Source of the DNA: Bacteroidales bacterium
GTDB taxonomy: Bacteria; Bacteroidota; Bacteroidia; Bacteroidales; PUMT01
Direction of reading: 5' to 3'
Assembly: GCA_007120695.1 (NCBI GenBank)
Contig: SKND01000143.1
Span: forward strand, 1-47,186
DNA: 47,186 nt
Shown: positions 25,101-33,931 of the stretch, in pieces
How positions within the stretch are numbered: position 1 is the stretch's first letter
Layout: every line of letters begins with the position of its first letter
Position numbers and translations under genes: made by a program
Notes under the pieces: generated by a model
Told to the model about the DNA's origin: nothing
Database searches by the model: none
Seen by the model: the letters and a program-made list of their open reading frames with translations, nothing else

Positions 25101-25213
25101 GGTACCTGGATCCTCGACGACCTGTCGGACGCTTCGGTTACAGGCGAATTATTAACAGGAAGAAGAAGCAATAGCAGAGTAAAAGGAAATGAGAACCGGG
25201 ACAAGGAGAGCAT
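22154..25213 (-). CDS. Secreted GH3 (NagZ-like) and class C beta-lactamase-like fusion
   Basis: 1019 aa with a signal peptide. The GH3 barrel (about 45-380) has NagZ signatures: KHFPGHGDTDLDSH with Asp232 and His234, and nucleophile Asp308 in FTDGLTMSGV. The GH3 C-terminal domain spans about 400-570. The lactamase domain (about 590-1010) has SITK (Ser660, Lys663), YSDLGYY and GHSGFTG. NagZ-type enzymes release N-acetylglucosamine from muropeptides and the serine hydrolase could cut the peptide or an ester, so one protein may attack both parts of peptidoglycan fragments in the periplasm. Such fusions occur in Bacteroidota. A barrel-less paralogue is at 7168-9090. Upstream -7 element at 25277. 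Confidence 0.92.
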   Translation of the reverse strand: MLSLSRFSFPFTLLLLLLPVNNSPVTEASDRSSRIQVPAFSEVAVSWVDSVFKSLTPEQRIGQLIMVDAYSDERFARDDEIKRLIRNYNIGGLAFMRGGPVRQAKLTNSYQAIAQTPLMIAMDAEWGLGMRLDSTISYPQHLVMGAVPDSRLVYDMAADLAGQMRRLGVHVNFAPVLDINVNPRNPVIGSRSFGEDKWNVTEKALQFMQGLQDNGIMAVGKHFPGHGDTDLDSHYTLPVISHDRQRFDSLELVPFRELIDKGIGGVMTAHLHIPAIDDTPGLATSLSAAAVDGLLRDELGFGGLVFTDGLTMSGVSDHFAPGDLEVQALLAGNDILLFPPDVDRAIASIRDAIANGVLTQEMIDERCRRVLMAKFWFGLNRVSPLRTTNLIDDLNKPAYVLTKRKIIKESLSLIKNKNHLLPLGRLDTLQIATVSVGNGQKSAFQEMLELYAPMRHFSINKYATLEEFSRVMQELEKYNLVIVGIHEPDSRRSRQFGVTPQTSFFIRRLAGYNSNIVMTLFTSPYGLSFFDDLTTVKSILVSYEDSREVQEYSAQLIFGAVAAVGRLPVDAAPAYPKGAGLDRNSIGRLGYSIPEDAGLDSRKLREIDEIVKNAIGEKATPGAQVLVARRGLVVYHKSFGHHTYRNTSPVRNSDLYDIASITKIAASVPALMVLMDEGRLDIERTLGYYLPELKGTNKYDLVIKDVLTHQAGLQPWIPFYYDTFESLMPDEELFSRRVSANYPYMLAGNMFMNRHYKFVDSLFSDHARGNFTIRVANRMFMNKAYRDSIYMRINESALRRGNTYLYSDLGYYYLKSIIERISSEPLELYTQKKFYKPLGAERMTFLPLEKYRETEIVPTENDVFFRRQLVHGHVHDPGTAMIGGVGGHAGLFSNANDLAKLMQVYLQNGEYGGISYFQPETIKRFTSAPNSSNGNRRGIGFDKPEMNPSRNGPTAKSASPGSYGHSGFTGTIAWVDPADDLVYVFLSNRVHPDQFSNKLLRMNVRTKIQQVIYDAIIDN

Positions 25214-25276
25214 AATCCGAACCTGATAAATTGTTAATTATTAAACACATTCGGCATAAAGGGCCGGCTGGTCATA

Positions 25277-25284
25277 CAAAGATA
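25277..25284 (-). promoter_or_regulatory. -7 element for the GH3 fusion gene
   Basis: TATCTTTG on the minus strand, a full TAnnTTTG match, about 64 nt before the ATG at 25213. The -33 region is T-rich but lacks TTTG. Confidence 0.4.
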
Positions 25285-25653
25285 ATCCATTGCCCTGTAA
25301 TGCCTGATAAAAATTTATATTTTTGGAAAAAATTTAAACCGCTTAAATTAATTATCCAATATTTTCATTCAATTCAACGGCACCGGAACAGCAGTGGCTG
25401 AATATGCACTGGTTAAAATTATTAGTACGGATAAACAGGAATATTGTTGCCTAAACTTTTAAAATAGTATCTCCTGACCTGTGAAAACAATGCAAACGAA
25501 AATTAACCTCCGGTCGATCTCACATGCAATATACTTCTCATTGTTGATTAAAGTCCTCATTTGACATTAATCGTGTCTTATATGACCTGGCTAAGGGTGA
25601 TTAATATTCTTACTTCATAGACGGATACTAATTCACATGTGCAAAACTCCAGT

Positions 25654-25683
25654 ATTGTTTTGCAATCATTTTTAGTAAATTTA
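25654..25683 (+). promoter_or_regulatory. Possible promoter for the tricorn-like gene
   Basis: ATTG (25654-25657), 18-nt spacer, TAAATTTA (25676-25683). Each part is one base off the Bacteroidota consensus. Transcription would start near 25690, 40 nt before the ATG. Confidence 0.35.
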
Positions 25684-25729
25684 CGATCTGAACCATTAAA
25701 CAACTCATACAAATCAATACCGAATAATT

Positions 25730-28700
25730 ATGACAAAAAGAATTACAGGATTCCTGCTGCTTCTTTCCGTTCTCCTTGCAGCATCGGCACAGGATGAAGC
25801 GAGATTAATGAGATTCCCGGCCATCCATGGAGACCAGATAGTCTTCAGCTATGCCGGGAGCCTTTACACTGTGAACAGTTCAGGCGGAACAGCCAGAAAA
25901 CTTACCGGCCACGACGGTTATGAAATGTTTCCCAGGTTTTCACCGGACGGCAGTCGTATAGCCTTCACCGGTCAGTATGACGGGAATACGGAAGTATTCA
26001 TTATTCCGGCCGAAGGAGGTGAACCAAAACGTCTTACCTACACTGCAACACTGGGACGAGATGACGTGGGCGACCGCATGGGACCCAACAACATTGTCAT
26101 GGGCTGGACACCGGATGGCAGGGAGGTAACATTCAGGTCAAGAAAAAGATCCTTCAACTCATTCAAGGGACAGCTATACAACATATCTGCCGAAGGAGGT
26201 TTACCTGCGCAGATACCTCTTTCGGAAGGTGGATTTCTGTCGTATTCGCTTGACGGGAAAAAGATGGCCTATAACAAAGTCTTTCGTGAGTTCCGCACAT
26301 GGAAGTATTATGAAGGAGGCATGGCAGATGATGTATGGGTTTATGATATGGTATCGCGAACCAATACAAATATTACCAGTAATAACTCCCAGGATATTAT
26401 TCCTATGTGGACAAGGGATGAGATCTACTTCCTGTCCGACCGCGAACGCGTTATGAATTTGTATGTATATAACACAAACAGCGGACAAACAAGTAAGGTT
26501 ACAGACTTTACGGAATATGACATCAAGTTTCCTTCCCTCGGAAGGGATTTTATAGTTTTTGAGAATGGTGGTTACATCTATAAGTTCAACACCAGGAACA
26601 AGGAATATGAAAGGGTCCCCATCACCATAAGAGGCGATTTTATCCATGCCCGTGCTGAATGGAAAGATCTTTCAGGTTCTGTCCGTGCTGCCGGCATGTC
26701 GCCAAACGGAGAAAGGCTGGTTATCTCAGCCCGGGGTGAGGTATTCAACGTACCTGTAAAAAGCGGGATAACAAGAAATCTAACTCAATCGCCCGGTGTT
26801 CACGAGCGTAACGCAAGCTGGTCGCCCAGCGGTGAATATATTGCATGGGTATCAGATGAGAGCGGTGAGTTTGAAATCCATTTGCAGAGGCATGACGGAT
26901 CACAGCCGCCTGTTCAGCTAACATCTGCCGGCGACACATACATATTCGGATTTCAATGGTCGCCCGACAGCCGGAAGATCCTTTACCATGACAAGAAAAA
27001 CAGGCTTAGAATTGCAGATGTTGGCACAAAGACAATTACAGATGTAGCCTACTCCGGTGTAAGTGTAATATCTGATTACAGCTGGTCGCCCGATAGCCGG
27101 TGGGTTGCGTGGACCCGCCCGGAGCAGGGCATGAATGTCATCTGCCTTTACAATGTGCAGGACGGAAGCTCGCATGATGTAACCGAAGGATGGTACGCAT
27201 CAGGTAGTCCCGTATTCAGCTCAGACGGAAAGTACCTGGTATTCACCTCACGAAGGGATTTCAACCCTGTCTACAGCCAGACAGAATGGAATCATGCATA
27301 TACCGACATGACAAGGATATATCTGGCAACCCTTGCAGAAGAGACACCTCACCCGTTTGCCCCTGAAGATGACAAAGTTGAAACGGGTACCCCTTCACCC
27401 GCAGGAGGAAACGGTTCTGCCGGAACAGCTGCACGGCCGGCGACTCCCATAAAGGTTGATGTGAATGGTATCTCAAAAAGGATCATATCGCTTCCTGTAA
27501 AACCATCCAACTATTTCAGTGTTTATGCGGTTGAAAACAGGGTCTATTATAATGAAAGGTCAAGTTCCGGCGAAACAACCACAATGAAGATGTATGACCT
27601 GAAAGAGAAGAAGGAAACTGAACTGGGTGAAAACATGTCATTTAGCATTTCATCCAATAACAAAAAAATGCTCGTTAGGAGCAGGGACAAATATGCTGTT
27701 ATTGACCTCCCCTCATCAAGTATAAATATCACCGACCATGTGGATCTCTCGAACGTAAGAGCATGGGTTGATTATGCGCAGGAGTGGCAGCAGATCTTTG
27801 ATGAAAGCTGGCGGCAGATGAGGGATTTTTTCTATGATCCCGACATGCATGGAGTGGACTGGAAGGCTATGTATGAAAAATACAATGTTCTTATACCTCA
27901 TGCAAAGCACCGGACAGATCTGACATATGTTATCGGCGAACTGATTGCCGAGCTTAATGTAAGCCATGCTTATGCCCAGAATGGTGAACGCCCGATGCCC
28001 GAAAGAATTGATATGGGATTGCTTGGCGCTGAACTTAGTCCCCATCCCTCAGGCTTCATCAGGATTGACCGCATTCTTGAAGGTGCCAACTGGAGCAATG
28101 ACCTACGATCCCCCCTGACAGAAATCGGATTAAATATTAATCCCGGCGATTACATAATTGCGGTAAACGGGACCCCTGTAAGCGAAGTATCCAATGTTTA
28201 CAAGTTACTGGTCAACACTGCCGGGAAACTGGTTGAGCTGACCGTAAACAGTGAACCGGAAACAGCAGGCAGCAGGAAAGTATTAATAACGCCCATAAGT
28301 GATGAATCAGAACTCTATTACTACAATTGGGTTCAGGATAATATCCGCAAAGTTGATGAAGCGACAGGCGGCCAGGTTGGTTATATCCATATCCCGGACA
28401 TGGGTGTGAACGGACTGAACCAGTGGGCAAGGCTTTATTACCCGCAGCTTCAGAAACGGGGATTAATAATTGATGACCGTGGTAATGGCGGAGGGAATGT
28501 TTCTCCCATGATCATTGAGCGCCTGCAGCGGACCATGACCTATGCTACCATGCATACCAACCAGACAGAGGGTTCTGTTAATCCTGTGGGCACACACGTC
28601 GGTCCGAAAGTTGCGCTGATAGACCGCTATTCAGCATCGGACGGCGACCTGTTCCCCTACAGGTTCAGGCAGCACAATATCGGCACTATCATTGGTGTTA

Positions 28701-28981
28701 CAAGCTGGGGAGGAGTAGTCGGATACAGCGGTGCTATACCCTGCATGGACGGAGGTTCTATCATTACACCCTCCTATGCCCCATACGCAGCTGACGGCAG
28801 CGGTTTTATTATCGAAGGGACAGGCGTTGAGCCGGATATATGGCTGGATAATGATCCCGCAAGGGAATACAGGGGAATTGACGATCAGCTTAACAAAGCC
28901 ATAGAAGTCATCCTCGAAAAGATTGGCGACTTTGACCGGTGGGTGCCCCCTATACCTGCCTTCCCTGATAAAAGCAATTAA
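25730..28981 (+). CDS. Tricorn-like S41 serine protease with PDZ domain
   Basis: 1083 aa with a signal peptide (cut near ASAQ), so periplasmic. Residues about 25-330 and 330-600 are two PD40/WD40-like propellers (many SPDG, WSPDSR repeats). A short helical link and C1 domain follow, then a PDZ domain (about 770-860, GLNINPGDYIIAVNG) and the S41 catalytic domain. His746 lies in ELNVSHAY and Ser970 in SASDGDLFPY, close to the numbering of Thermoplasma tricorn (His746, Ser965). IEGTGVEPDI near the end supplies the tricorn-like Glu region. It probably degrades peptides. A Pro/Gly/Ala-rich break at about 555-575 separates the propellers from the core. Single gene with a strong terminator at 29001. 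Confidence 0.93.
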   Translation: MTKRITGFLLLLSVLLAASAQDEARLMRFPAIHGDQIVFSYAGSLYTVNSSGGTARKLTGHDGYEMFPRFSPDGSRIAFTGQYDGNTEVFIIPAEGGEPKRLTYTATLGRDDVGDRMGPNNIVMGWTPDGREVTFRSRKRSFNSFKGQLYNISAEGGLPAQIPLSEGGFLSYSLDGKKMAYNKVFREFRTWKYYEGGMADDVWVYDMVSRTNTNITSNNSQDIIPMWTRDEIYFLSDRERVMNLYVYNTNSGQTSKVTDFTEYDIKFPSLGRDFIVFENGGYIYKFNTRNKEYERVPITIRGDFIHARAEWKDLSGSVRAAGMSPNGERLVISARGEVFNVPVKSGITRNLTQSPGVHERNASWSPSGEYIAWVSDESGEFEIHLQRHDGSQPPVQLTSAGDTYIFGFQWSPDSRKILYHDKKNRLRIADVGTKTITDVAYSGVSVISDYSWSPDSRWVAWTRPEQGMNVICLYNVQDGSSHDVTEGWYASGSPVFSSDGKYLVFTSRRDFNPVYSQTEWNHAYTDMTRIYLATLAEETPHPFAPEDDKVETGTPSPAGGNGSAGTAARPATPIKVDVNGISKRIISLPVKPSNYFSVYAVENRVYYNERSSSGETTTMKMYDLKEKKETELGENMSFSISSNNKKMLVRSRDKYAVIDLPSSSINITDHVDLSNVRAWVDYAQEWQQIFDESWRQMRDFFYDPDMHGVDWKAMYEKYNVLIPHAKHRTDLTYVIGELIAELNVSHAYAQNGERPMPERIDMGLLGAELSPHPSGFIRIDRILEGANWSNDLRSPLTEIGLNINPGDYIIAVNGTPVSEVSNVYKLLVNTAGKLVELTVNSEPETAGSRKVLITPISDESELYYYNWVQDNIRKVDEATGGQVGYIHIPDMGVNGLNQWARLYYPQLQKRGLIIDDRGNGGGNVSPMIIERLQRTMTYATMHTNQTEGSVNPVGTHVGPKVALIDRYSASDGDLFPYRFRQHNIGTIIGVTSWGGVVGYSGAIPCMDGGSIITPSYAPYAADGSGFIIEGTGVEPDIWLDNDPAREYRGIDDQLNKAIEVILEKIGDFDRWVPPIPAFPDKSN

Positions 28982-29000
28982 GACCTGCCGGATAAAAATA

Positions 29001-29037
29001 AGGAAGCTGTCATTTACCGGGCGGCTTCCTTTTTTTG
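29001..29037 (+). terminator. Intrinsic terminator of the tricorn-like gene
   Basis: An 11-bp stem (29001-29011 with 29020-29030, two G-U pairs) with an 8-nt loop is followed by a run of T residues to 29037. It lies 20 nt after the stop codon. Confidence 0.88.
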
Positions 29038-29250
29038 TCCAGTGGGTATATTAACACAAAACCGGGCAGTTTAGCCACCCATTCCCACACGAACCAGAAC
29101 TATCTCCCGCACGACTCACTGAATCAGTAATCTGTCTGTCTGATAATTAATTATCCGCTACCGGATTCTGAACATAAGGTCAGATGCCGGATTACCGTAT
29201 AAATTTATTATATCTTTACACTTTAACCATCTGAAAAAATTACATTAATT

Positions 29251-29646
29251 ATGGATATGGAAATCAGTTTTGAAGGAGAAAAGAAGGTCAATGCACATTA
29301 CAAGGGAATGATAATTAAAACCGACCAGCAGGTCCGTTCAGGCGGAGAAGGCAGTGCCCCCGAGCCATTCACACTTTTTCTTGCATCAATAGGAACCTGC
29401 GCTGGGATATATGTCAAATCTTTCTGTGACCAGAGAGGCATCCCTTCCGGAGATATAAAACTAATTCAGTCTATGAAGCTTAACCTCGAAACCAGGCTAA
29501 TCGAGAAGATTGATATAGAGATCAAGCTTCCTGAAGGATTTCCTGAAAAATACAGGGAAGCTGTTATCAAGGCTGCTGATCTGTGCACAGTTAAGAAGCA
29601 TCTGGCAGATCCGCCTAAGATTGATGTTAAAGCAGTAATCAGCTGA
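29251..29646 (+). CDS. OsmC/Ohr family peroxide-handling protein
   Basis: 131 aa. The two redox cysteines of the family are in IGTCAGIYV and DLCTVKKHL, and the usual GGEGSAPEPFTLFLASIGTC lead-in is present. It is closer to the YhfA-like branch than to Ohr proper. It would reduce organic hydroperoxides or related electrophiles in the cytosol. The start is ATG at 29251; a second ATG at 29257 is equally possible. Monocistronic; the 269-bp gap upstream holds the tricorn terminator and nothing else that I recognise. Confidence 0.9.
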   Translation: MDMEISFEGEKKVNAHYKGMIIKTDQQVRSGGEGSAPEPFTLFLASIGTCAGIYVKSFCDQRGIPSGDIKLIQSMKLNLETRLIEKIDIEIKLPEGFPEKYREAVIKAADLCTVKKHLADPPKIDVKAVIS

Positions 29647-29786
29647 TAATAAATCTCCGGCCTTTCTTTATCGACAAAAGGATTTCCTGAACAATCCCAG
29701 CCCATCAGGAGAAAATATCAAATGGGTTATAAATCTTAGTCTGGATGACTACAGCATAGGAAGCGGGCAGGGCAGCCAGGTTTAGA

Positions 29787-31724
29787 TCAATCGGTTTCAA
29801 ACCCGATAATCTCAAATTCGGTGCGCCTGTTCTCTGCCCTTCCATCTTCAGTCTCATTGGAAACAACGGGCATGGTCTCTCCGAATCCGGCATATTCAAT
29901 TCTCGAACCGGCTATTCCCGCCTCAACAAGATATGCGGCAACCGATTCCGTTCTGCGTTCAGACAGATCCATATTGTATTGAGGCTGCCCGATATTGTCA
30001 GTATGGCCGTTTATCCGTATACGGATCGCGGGGTTATCCGTCAAAAATCCCGCCAGCTTGTCAAGCTCAACTTTTGATTCAGGTTTCAGTTCATAGCTGT
30101 CAAATTCGAAGAATATATTCCTCAGAACAGTTTTTTCTCCCTCTTGGATCGGATCCAGCGGAATATCTTTCAGATATGGATCGGTCTGGTGTGCAAAGCC
30201 GCTGAGAGAGAAATGACCGGAATAGAAAAGGTAACCGGTTCTTGACACATTCAGTGCATAATCCCTTCCCGTGGTTATAGGAACAAGAAACTCTCCGGTA
30301 GACGGATCTGACATTGAATGGATAATGGTTTGTCCGCTATCGAGATCTATAAGCTCAAATCCCGCACCGAGTCTTTTCTTTGTATCTGAATCAAATACGG
30401 TTCCTTTCATATAGGAGACTTCGCGGGGACGTGCATCCGGGTGTAAATCAAATGAATAAATATCTCTCACTTTACCGGTCATCCTGTCAGATGCAAAATA
30501 ACCGCGGTCACCCCTTGCATTTACAATGAGTCCCAGTTCATCAAAATGGGTATTCAGGGGATACCCCATATTTTCAGGTTCCTGCCAGTTACCTTCATCA
30601 TCTTTCCGGGTAACGAACAGATCATACCCTCCCATTCCGGTATGTCCGTCAGAGGAGAAATAGAGTGTCATGTTATCGGGATGGATAAAGGGTGACATCT
30701 CATTCCCTGCAGTGTTTATTAACTCGCCCATATTAACAGGAGTGCCCCAAATGCCATTACCTGCAGAAACTGAATACCATATATCCATCTGTCCCTTGCC
30801 ACCCCGCCTGTTACTTGCGAAATAGAGAACCTTGCCATCTGGTGATATTGAAGGTTGTGCTTCCCATGCCTGCGAATTAACCGGAGCACCTATATTCACA
30901 GGTTCGCCCCAACGGTCACCTACTCTCCCGGCAAAATATATATCACAGCTTCCCAATCCGTCCTCCCGGTTGCAGGCCGTAAAGAAGATAAATCTACCAT
31001 CTGCCGTAACTGAAGGAGCTCCTTCATTCAAGTCCGAACTGATGGGTGGTCCTATATTCTCGGCACCACTCCATTCACCCTGATGATTACGGCTTATATA
31101 GAAATCCTCCCTCAGATTTGCAGGAACCCTTCTCCCTGAAGGATTCCTCATGGTCTGCCTTGTAAAGATAAGAACCTCCTCATCAGCTGTAAGGGTGGGC
31201 CAATATTCATCATCGCCGGTATTGACAGACGGGCCCAGATCCACCGGATCAAACGGAACCGGATTATTTTTAGCTTCTATTGCAAAATCACAGTTTTCAA
31301 TTCTTTGAACCGCAATGTTTCTGTATCTTGCGGGAACATCACTTCTTTCAGAAAGTGCAAGGTAAGACCTGCGAGCCTCTCCGTACTCACCTATTGCCAT
31401 CCATGTATTGCCCAGGTTGAACCACACCATAGGAAAGAAATCCGGATCCAGTGATATTTTCTTCTGATAATAACCGGCTGCTTCACGGAACCTTTTCATA
31501 TCAAAACATACGTCACCGGCAAGCAGGAAAGCCTCTTTAAAATTCCCATCAGCCGCTAAAGCCCTTTTGAACAGATCAAGCGCCTCCTCGTATTCCAGAA
31601 GTTCATATTTTTCTATTCCTGAACGATAGAATCTTGCAGCACGGTTACTGCGGGTTGAAAGATCCTGTGCATATACAGAGAAAGACAAAAGCACAAGTAC
31701 TATGAGAATAAAAAATCTCTTCAT
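29787..31724 (-). CDS. TPR-PD40-CarboxypepD_reg-OmpA protein, PorE-like
   Basis: 645 aa from the ATG at 31724, chosen because it begins a good signal peptide (MKRFFILIVLVLLSFSVYAQ) and leaves 25 nt after the queE stop. Domain order: TPR repeats (about 25-150), a PD40/WD40-like propeller (about 165-440, SPDGKVLYFASNR, DNMTLYFSSDGHTG), a carboxypeptidase-regulatory-like Ig domain (about 450-530), and an OmpA peptidoglycan-binding domain (about 535-645, FFEFDSYELKPES, NGHTDNIG, LSERRTESV). This order and length match PorE of the Porphyromonas type IX secretion system. Many Bacteroidota paralogues share the layout, so the PorE identity is only probable. No lipobox Cys is present. Confidence 0.85.
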   Translation of the reverse strand: MKRFFILIVLVLLSFSVYAQDLSTRSNRAARFYRSGIEKYELLEYEEALDLFKRALAADGNFKEAFLLAGDVCFDMKRFREAAGYYQKKISLDPDFFPMVWFNLGNTWMAIGEYGEARRSYLALSERSDVPARYRNIAVQRIENCDFAIEAKNNPVPFDPVDLGPSVNTGDDEYWPTLTADEEVLIFTRQTMRNPSGRRVPANLREDFYISRNHQGEWSGAENIGPPISSDLNEGAPSVTADGRFIFFTACNREDGLGSCDIYFAGRVGDRWGEPVNIGAPVNSQAWEAQPSISPDGKVLYFASNRRGGKGQMDIWYSVSAGNGIWGTPVNMGELINTAGNEMSPFIHPDNMTLYFSSDGHTGMGGYDLFVTRKDDEGNWQEPENMGYPLNTHFDELGLIVNARGDRGYFASDRMTGKVRDIYSFDLHPDARPREVSYMKGTVFDSDTKKRLGAGFELIDLDSGQTIIHSMSDPSTGEFLVPITTGRDYALNVSRTGYLFYSGHFSLSGFAHQTDPYLKDIPLDPIQEGEKTVLRNIFFEFDSYELKPESKVELDKLAGFLTDNPAIRIRINGHTDNIGQPQYNMDLSERRTESVAAYLVEAGIAGSRIEYAGFGETMPVVSNETEDGRAENRRTEFEIIGFETD

Positions 31725-31749
31725 AAACATTGTAATCCGGTTGAAACGA

Positions 31750-32370
31750 TCAGGGTATCCGCATAAATTTATGAGCCTGCAATGAAACATTCCACTTTGG
31801 GTTGGACTTAACATAATCTATAACGTCTGAAACAATAATATCGTATCGGCTCCATTCAGGCTGAAGGTAAAGCAGGCAATTGCCGCCAACCTTCCCGGCA
31901 TTTTCTTCTGCCCATTCCAGGTCAGATTTGCCGGCTATTATTACTTTCAGTTCATCTGCTTTTCGGTATATCTCCGGCCGTGGAGGACTCTGTTGTTTCG
32001 GAGAGAGACATATCCAGTCCCATTCGCCTGTCAGGGGATACGCTCCGGATGTTTCAATAAAGGTTTTTATACCCCTGAACCTCAAGTTTGTGCATATATA
32101 ATCGAGTGGATAGGATGAAGGTTCACCACCGGTAATTACAACCGCCTTTGCAGGAAAGGACAATGCCCTGGCTACTATTTCATCTGTTCTGACAAGAGGA
32201 TGAAGATGCCTGTTCCAGGTAAATTTTGCATCACACCAGTTGCAACCTATGTCACAGCCGCCCAGCCGTATAAAATATGCTGCTTTGCCGGTATGATAAC
32301 CCTCTCCCTGAATAGTGTAAAAATCTTCTACAAGTGGCAGTTTCCTGCCATCTTCAAAAACATCATCCAT
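31750..32370 (-). CDS. queE: 7-carboxy-7-deazaguanine synthase QueE
   Basis: 206 aa from the ATG at 32370; a TTG two codons earlier is less likely. The radical SAM cluster motif is CDIGCNWC (Cys39, Cys43, Cys46), with the QueE lead-in DFYTIQGEGYHTGKAAYFIRL. ITGGEPS and LSPKQQSPP are further family blocks. It turns 6-carboxytetrahydropterin into CDG in the queuosine/7-deazaguanine pathway. QueD and QueC are not in the window. The gene is followed after 25 nt by the PorE-like gene on the same strand, so they may be co-transcribed. Confidence 0.93.
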   Translation of the reverse strand: MDDVFEDGRKLPLVEDFYTIQGEGYHTGKAAYFIRLGGCDIGCNWCDAKFTWNRHLHPLVRTDEIVARALSFPAKAVVITGGEPSSYPLDYICTNLRFRGIKTFIETSGAYPLTGEWDWICLSPKQQSPPRPEIYRKADELKVIIAGKSDLEWAEENAGKVGGNCLLYLQPEWSRYDIIVSDVIDYVKSNPKWNVSLQAHKFMRIP

Positions 32371-32502
32371 CAACAACAGTTTATGCAGGTAAATTTACTG
32401 AAATTCAACAGCCAGCTGAACCCGGCAAACTCCGGACAGTAAATGGAATTATTTCATAGCATGTCAGCCGTAGCAGGCGGACATTATGGACAGACTAAAT
32501 AT

Positions 32503-33582
32503 TCAATTTCTGCTGAAACCGAATGATTCGAGCATCCTGTCAAAAATACCTGTATTCTCATACATGCCGGTAAATCTTTCTGCTCCAGGACCCCAGGCAA
32601 ATACCGGTTGCATGAGACCGGTATGTCCTCCCGTAGTAAATCCGGCGGTTATTTCGCGTGTCTCGGGATCATATCCGTGCAATGCCATGCCTCCGGTATC
32701 ATGATCGCTTGTTATCACAACCAGGGTATTACCGTCGTTTTTGGCAAACTCCAATGCTTTTCCAACAGCCCTGTCAAAGTCAAGCATTTCATTTACAATA
32801 TATTCGATATCATTGTCATGGCCTCCCCAGTCAATCTGTGCTCCTTCTACTATCAGGAAAAACCCTGAAGGATCCTGGTTTAGAATGCTAATAGCCTTCT
32901 CCACGGCATCAGGCAGCATGTCTCCCCTGCCTTCATCATATCTTGGAGGATGATTGGGTGCAACAAGACCCGCCATTTTACCCGTACTGACAGACATTAC
33001 CTCGTCCATGTTGTAAGCCATCATGTATCCCATCTCTTCAAGTTCGGAGAGAAGATTGCGCCCGTCTTCCCGGTTTTCAAAATGGTTTCTTCCACCGCCT
33101 ATAAAAACATCAACACCCGAATTCACATAATCGAGGGCGATCTCCTCGGCCATGTTCCTGCTCGGCTGGTGTGCTATGAAAGCAGCAGGAGTTGCATGGG
33201 TCACTGCGCATGTTACGACAACACCTGTTGACAAACCGTTGTCAGAAGCAAGGTGCAGTATGCTTTTTACAGGATTCCCGTCGGGGTCCATGCCAATAAA
33301 GCCATTATTTGTTTTAACCCCGGTGGCAAGCGCCGTGCCTGCTGCGCCCGAATCGGTGGTGAAATTATCGGCCGAAGAGGTAAAAATGAATCCAATCTTT
33401 GTCAGTTGTTCCATGTTAAGCGGAGTTTCGCTGGCCAGGATTCCTGCCTGGAAATGAGCAAAGCTCATCCCGTCGCCAATAAGAAGAATAATGTTATCCG
33501 GTTTCTGATCCGTTTCAGCAGTACAGGATCCGAATAAAAACATTGCAATAAATGCAAATAATATAAGCCCTGATCTTTTCAT
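32503..33582 (-). CDS. Alkaline phosphatase family lipoprotein
   Basis: 359 aa. The signal peptide ends in lipobox LFGSC (Cys20), so it is a lipoprotein. Alkaline phosphatase motifs: IILLIGDGMS (metal Asp), TTDSGAAGTALATG with nucleophile Ser78, VTHATPAAF, EGAQIDWGGHDND, ITSDHDTGGMAL and GHTGLMQPVFAWGPGA. It hydrolyses phosphomonoesters outside the inner membrane. It is shorter than E. coli PhoA, as is common in Bacteroidota. Single gene. No Pho box is recognised upstream. Confidence 0.94.
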   Translation of the reverse strand: MKRSGLILFAFIAMFLFGSCTAETDQKPDNIILLIGDGMSFAHFQAGILASETPLNMEQLTKIGFIFTSSADNFTTDSGAAGTALATGVKTNNGFIGMDPDGNPVKSILHLASDNGLSTGVVVTCAVTHATPAAFIAHQPSRNMAEEIALDYVNSGVDVFIGGGRNHFENREDGRNLLSELEEMGYMMAYNMDEVMSVSTGKMAGLVAPNHPPRYDEGRGDMLPDAVEKAISILNQDPSGFFLIVEGAQIDWGGHDNDIEYIVNEMLDFDRAVGKALEFAKNDGNTLVVITSDHDTGGMALHGYDPETREITAGFTTGGHTGLMQPVFAWGPGAERFTGMYENTGIFDRMLESFGFSRN

Positions 33583-33852
33583 AATTAATAAATTTATTTT
33601 GTAATATATAAAACTATCTCGATAACTAAAAGCAAAAATACTAAAAAAGGGGGGTAAATTGTTTACCTGACATTAAATAATTGTTAATCCCCGAAAAGCA
33701 GTGAGAGAAATAAATATGTTGCATGGAGACACTTTTGGAACATAATCAACTTGTTTACAAAATCTTATCATATCTCCTCAAACACCGGCAGGCTAAAACT
33801 TATCTGTCTGCAAGTGATAAGGAAATTAACAATAATAAGAATCCTTATCTGC
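33583..33852. other. Intergenic spacer between cysN and the phosphatase gene
   Basis: AT-rich spacer downstream of cysN and upstream of the phosphatase gene, both read on the minus strand. It should hold the phosphatase promoter, but I see no element that I would defend. No RNA or ORF is seen. Confidence 0.5.
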
Positions 33853-33931
33853 CCGGTAATGAATTGAAATTGTAATTCCGGTGTTGACCTAAAATGACCT
33901 TGCCGGTATTGACTTTAAATTATCATCCCGG
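33853..33931. repeat. Degenerate 25-bp tandem repeat overlapping the cysN 3' end
   Basis: CCGG starts recur exactly every 25 bp at 33853, 33878, 33903 and 33928. Three full units share the pattern CCGGTRWTGA followed by an AT-rich half. The fourth start lies inside cysN. It is reminiscent of the 21-bp array at 12672, also at a gene's 3' end. Confidence 0.5.

Larger units (their letters stand above)
25214..25729. other. 516-bp gap between divergent genes
   Basis: AT-rich spacer between the GH3 fusion and the tricorn-like gene. I see candidate promoter elements at both ends (listed separately) and no ORF or RNA that I can support in the middle. Confidence 0.6.

Noticed and set aside
33853-33931. 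Possible CRISPR-like array
   Set aside because: Units are contiguous and degenerate, with no constant repeat alternating with unique spacers, and no cas gene is nearby.
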